NCBI GenBank assembly: GCA_002727485.1
Contig: PBXE01000059.1
Location: forward strand, 1 to 5,550
Length of the DNA: 5,550 nucleotides
Reading direction: 5' to 3'
Source: Methanobacteriota archaeon
GTDB lineage: Archaea > Thermoplasmatota > Poseidoniia > Poseidoniales > Poseidoniaceae
Of the stretch, positions 5,366-5,550 are shown one piece after another. A program made the translations under genes and the position numbers. The notes beneath the pieces were generated by a model. The model worked only from the letters and a program-made list of their open reading frames with translations, did not search any database and was not told the origin of the DNA. Numbering within the stretch: position 1 is the first letter of the stretch; every line of letters begins with the position of its first letter.

Positions 5366-5550
5366 TAAACCCTCTCCTCGATGATTTGATTATCCACAAT
5401 ACGCCAAATCCTTGTCGCTATGCTTCGAGCAATATTTTCTTGATGTTCAACCATCACTAAAGTGGCATTTATCTCACTAAGTTGAGTCTCTAAAATATCT
5501 ATGATTGAATCGATATTATCAGCATCAAGTTCACCAAGAAATTCATCTGC
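5365..5550 (-). CDS. phnC: ABC transporter ATPase, PhnC-like (C-terminal 61 codons; 5' part outside window)
   Basis: I translated this frame by hand; it ends at the TAG at 5367-5365, one base into phnE. The remaining piece begins ADEFLGELDADN, which aligns with the end of Walker B (DE) and the D-loop (LD) of ABC ATPases, where ADEPTGNLD is usual. About 20 residues later comes ATLVMVEHQENIA, the H-loop (His of VEH). It ends in a typical ATPase C-terminal IVDNQIIEERV. The catalytic Glu after the Walker B Asp is kept, but the usual Pro-Thr is replaced by Phe-Leu. It powers import through the adjacent permease. The name phnC rests on the neighbour's PhnE identity, since most of the protein is outside the window. 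Confidence 0.82.
   Translation of the reverse strand, partial: ADEFLGELDADNIDSIIDILETQLSEINATLVMVEHQENIARSIATRIWRIVDNQIIEERV
5370..5379 (-). promoter_or_regulatory. Shine-Dalgarno of phnE inside phnC
   Basis: On the minus strand GAGGAGAGGG lies four bases before the GTG start of phnE, embedded in the last codons of the ATPase gene. It supports the GTG start and coupled translation of the two transporter subunits. Confidence 0.6.

Overview
The window looks like a piece of an archaeal genome, most plausibly a marine planktonic euryarchaeon of the Poseidoniales (Marine Group II) or a related lineage. This placement is inferred from gene content and was not tested by a search. The main signs are an archaeal-type RibL FAD synthetase, a monofunctional DHBP synthase with archaeal-style motifs, an archaeal-style endonuclease IV-like TIM barrel, and an AT-rich TATA-box promoter (TATAATATA) ahead of gpsA. 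The base composition is moderately AT-rich and coding density is high.

Left arm (1-1776, minus strand): a flavin operon read leftwards, ribB (DHBP synthase), then ribL (FAD synthetase), then ribE (riboflavin synthase). ribE runs off the left edge. RibB makes the four-carbon precursor of the lumazine ring, RibE dismutates two lumazines to riboflavin, and RibL adenylates FMN to FAD. Lumazine synthase and riboflavin kinase, also needed, are not in the window. RibE is of the bacterial alpha-chain type, so the operon mixes bacterial and archaeal pathway solutions.

Centre (1777-4471): a divergent intergenic region of about 110-130 bp carries two inverted repeats and probable back-to-back promoters. 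To its right, on the plus strand, are an endonuclease IV-like TIM-barrel protein with a long charged C-terminal tail, a GpsA-type sn-glycerol-3-phosphate dehydrogenase with its own TATA promoter, and a 71-aa probable winged-helix protein. GpsA makes the glycerol phosphate enantiomer used in bacterial lipids, so its presence in an apparent archaeon bears on the 'lipid divide'.

Right arm (4475-5550, minus strand): a phosphonate/phosphite-type ABC importer, with the C-terminal end of the ATPase (phnC-like, truncated by the right edge) overlapping the permease (phnE-like) by one base. It converges on the winged-helix gene with only 3 bp between the stop codons.

I saw no tRNA, rRNA, CRISPR array, insertion sequence or obvious mobile element. 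I see no wholly new system. The most unusual points are the mixed flavin operon, the GpsA, the acidic-tipped tail and altered metal-site residues of the TIM-barrel protein, and the atypical Walker B/D-loop segment of the ATPase.
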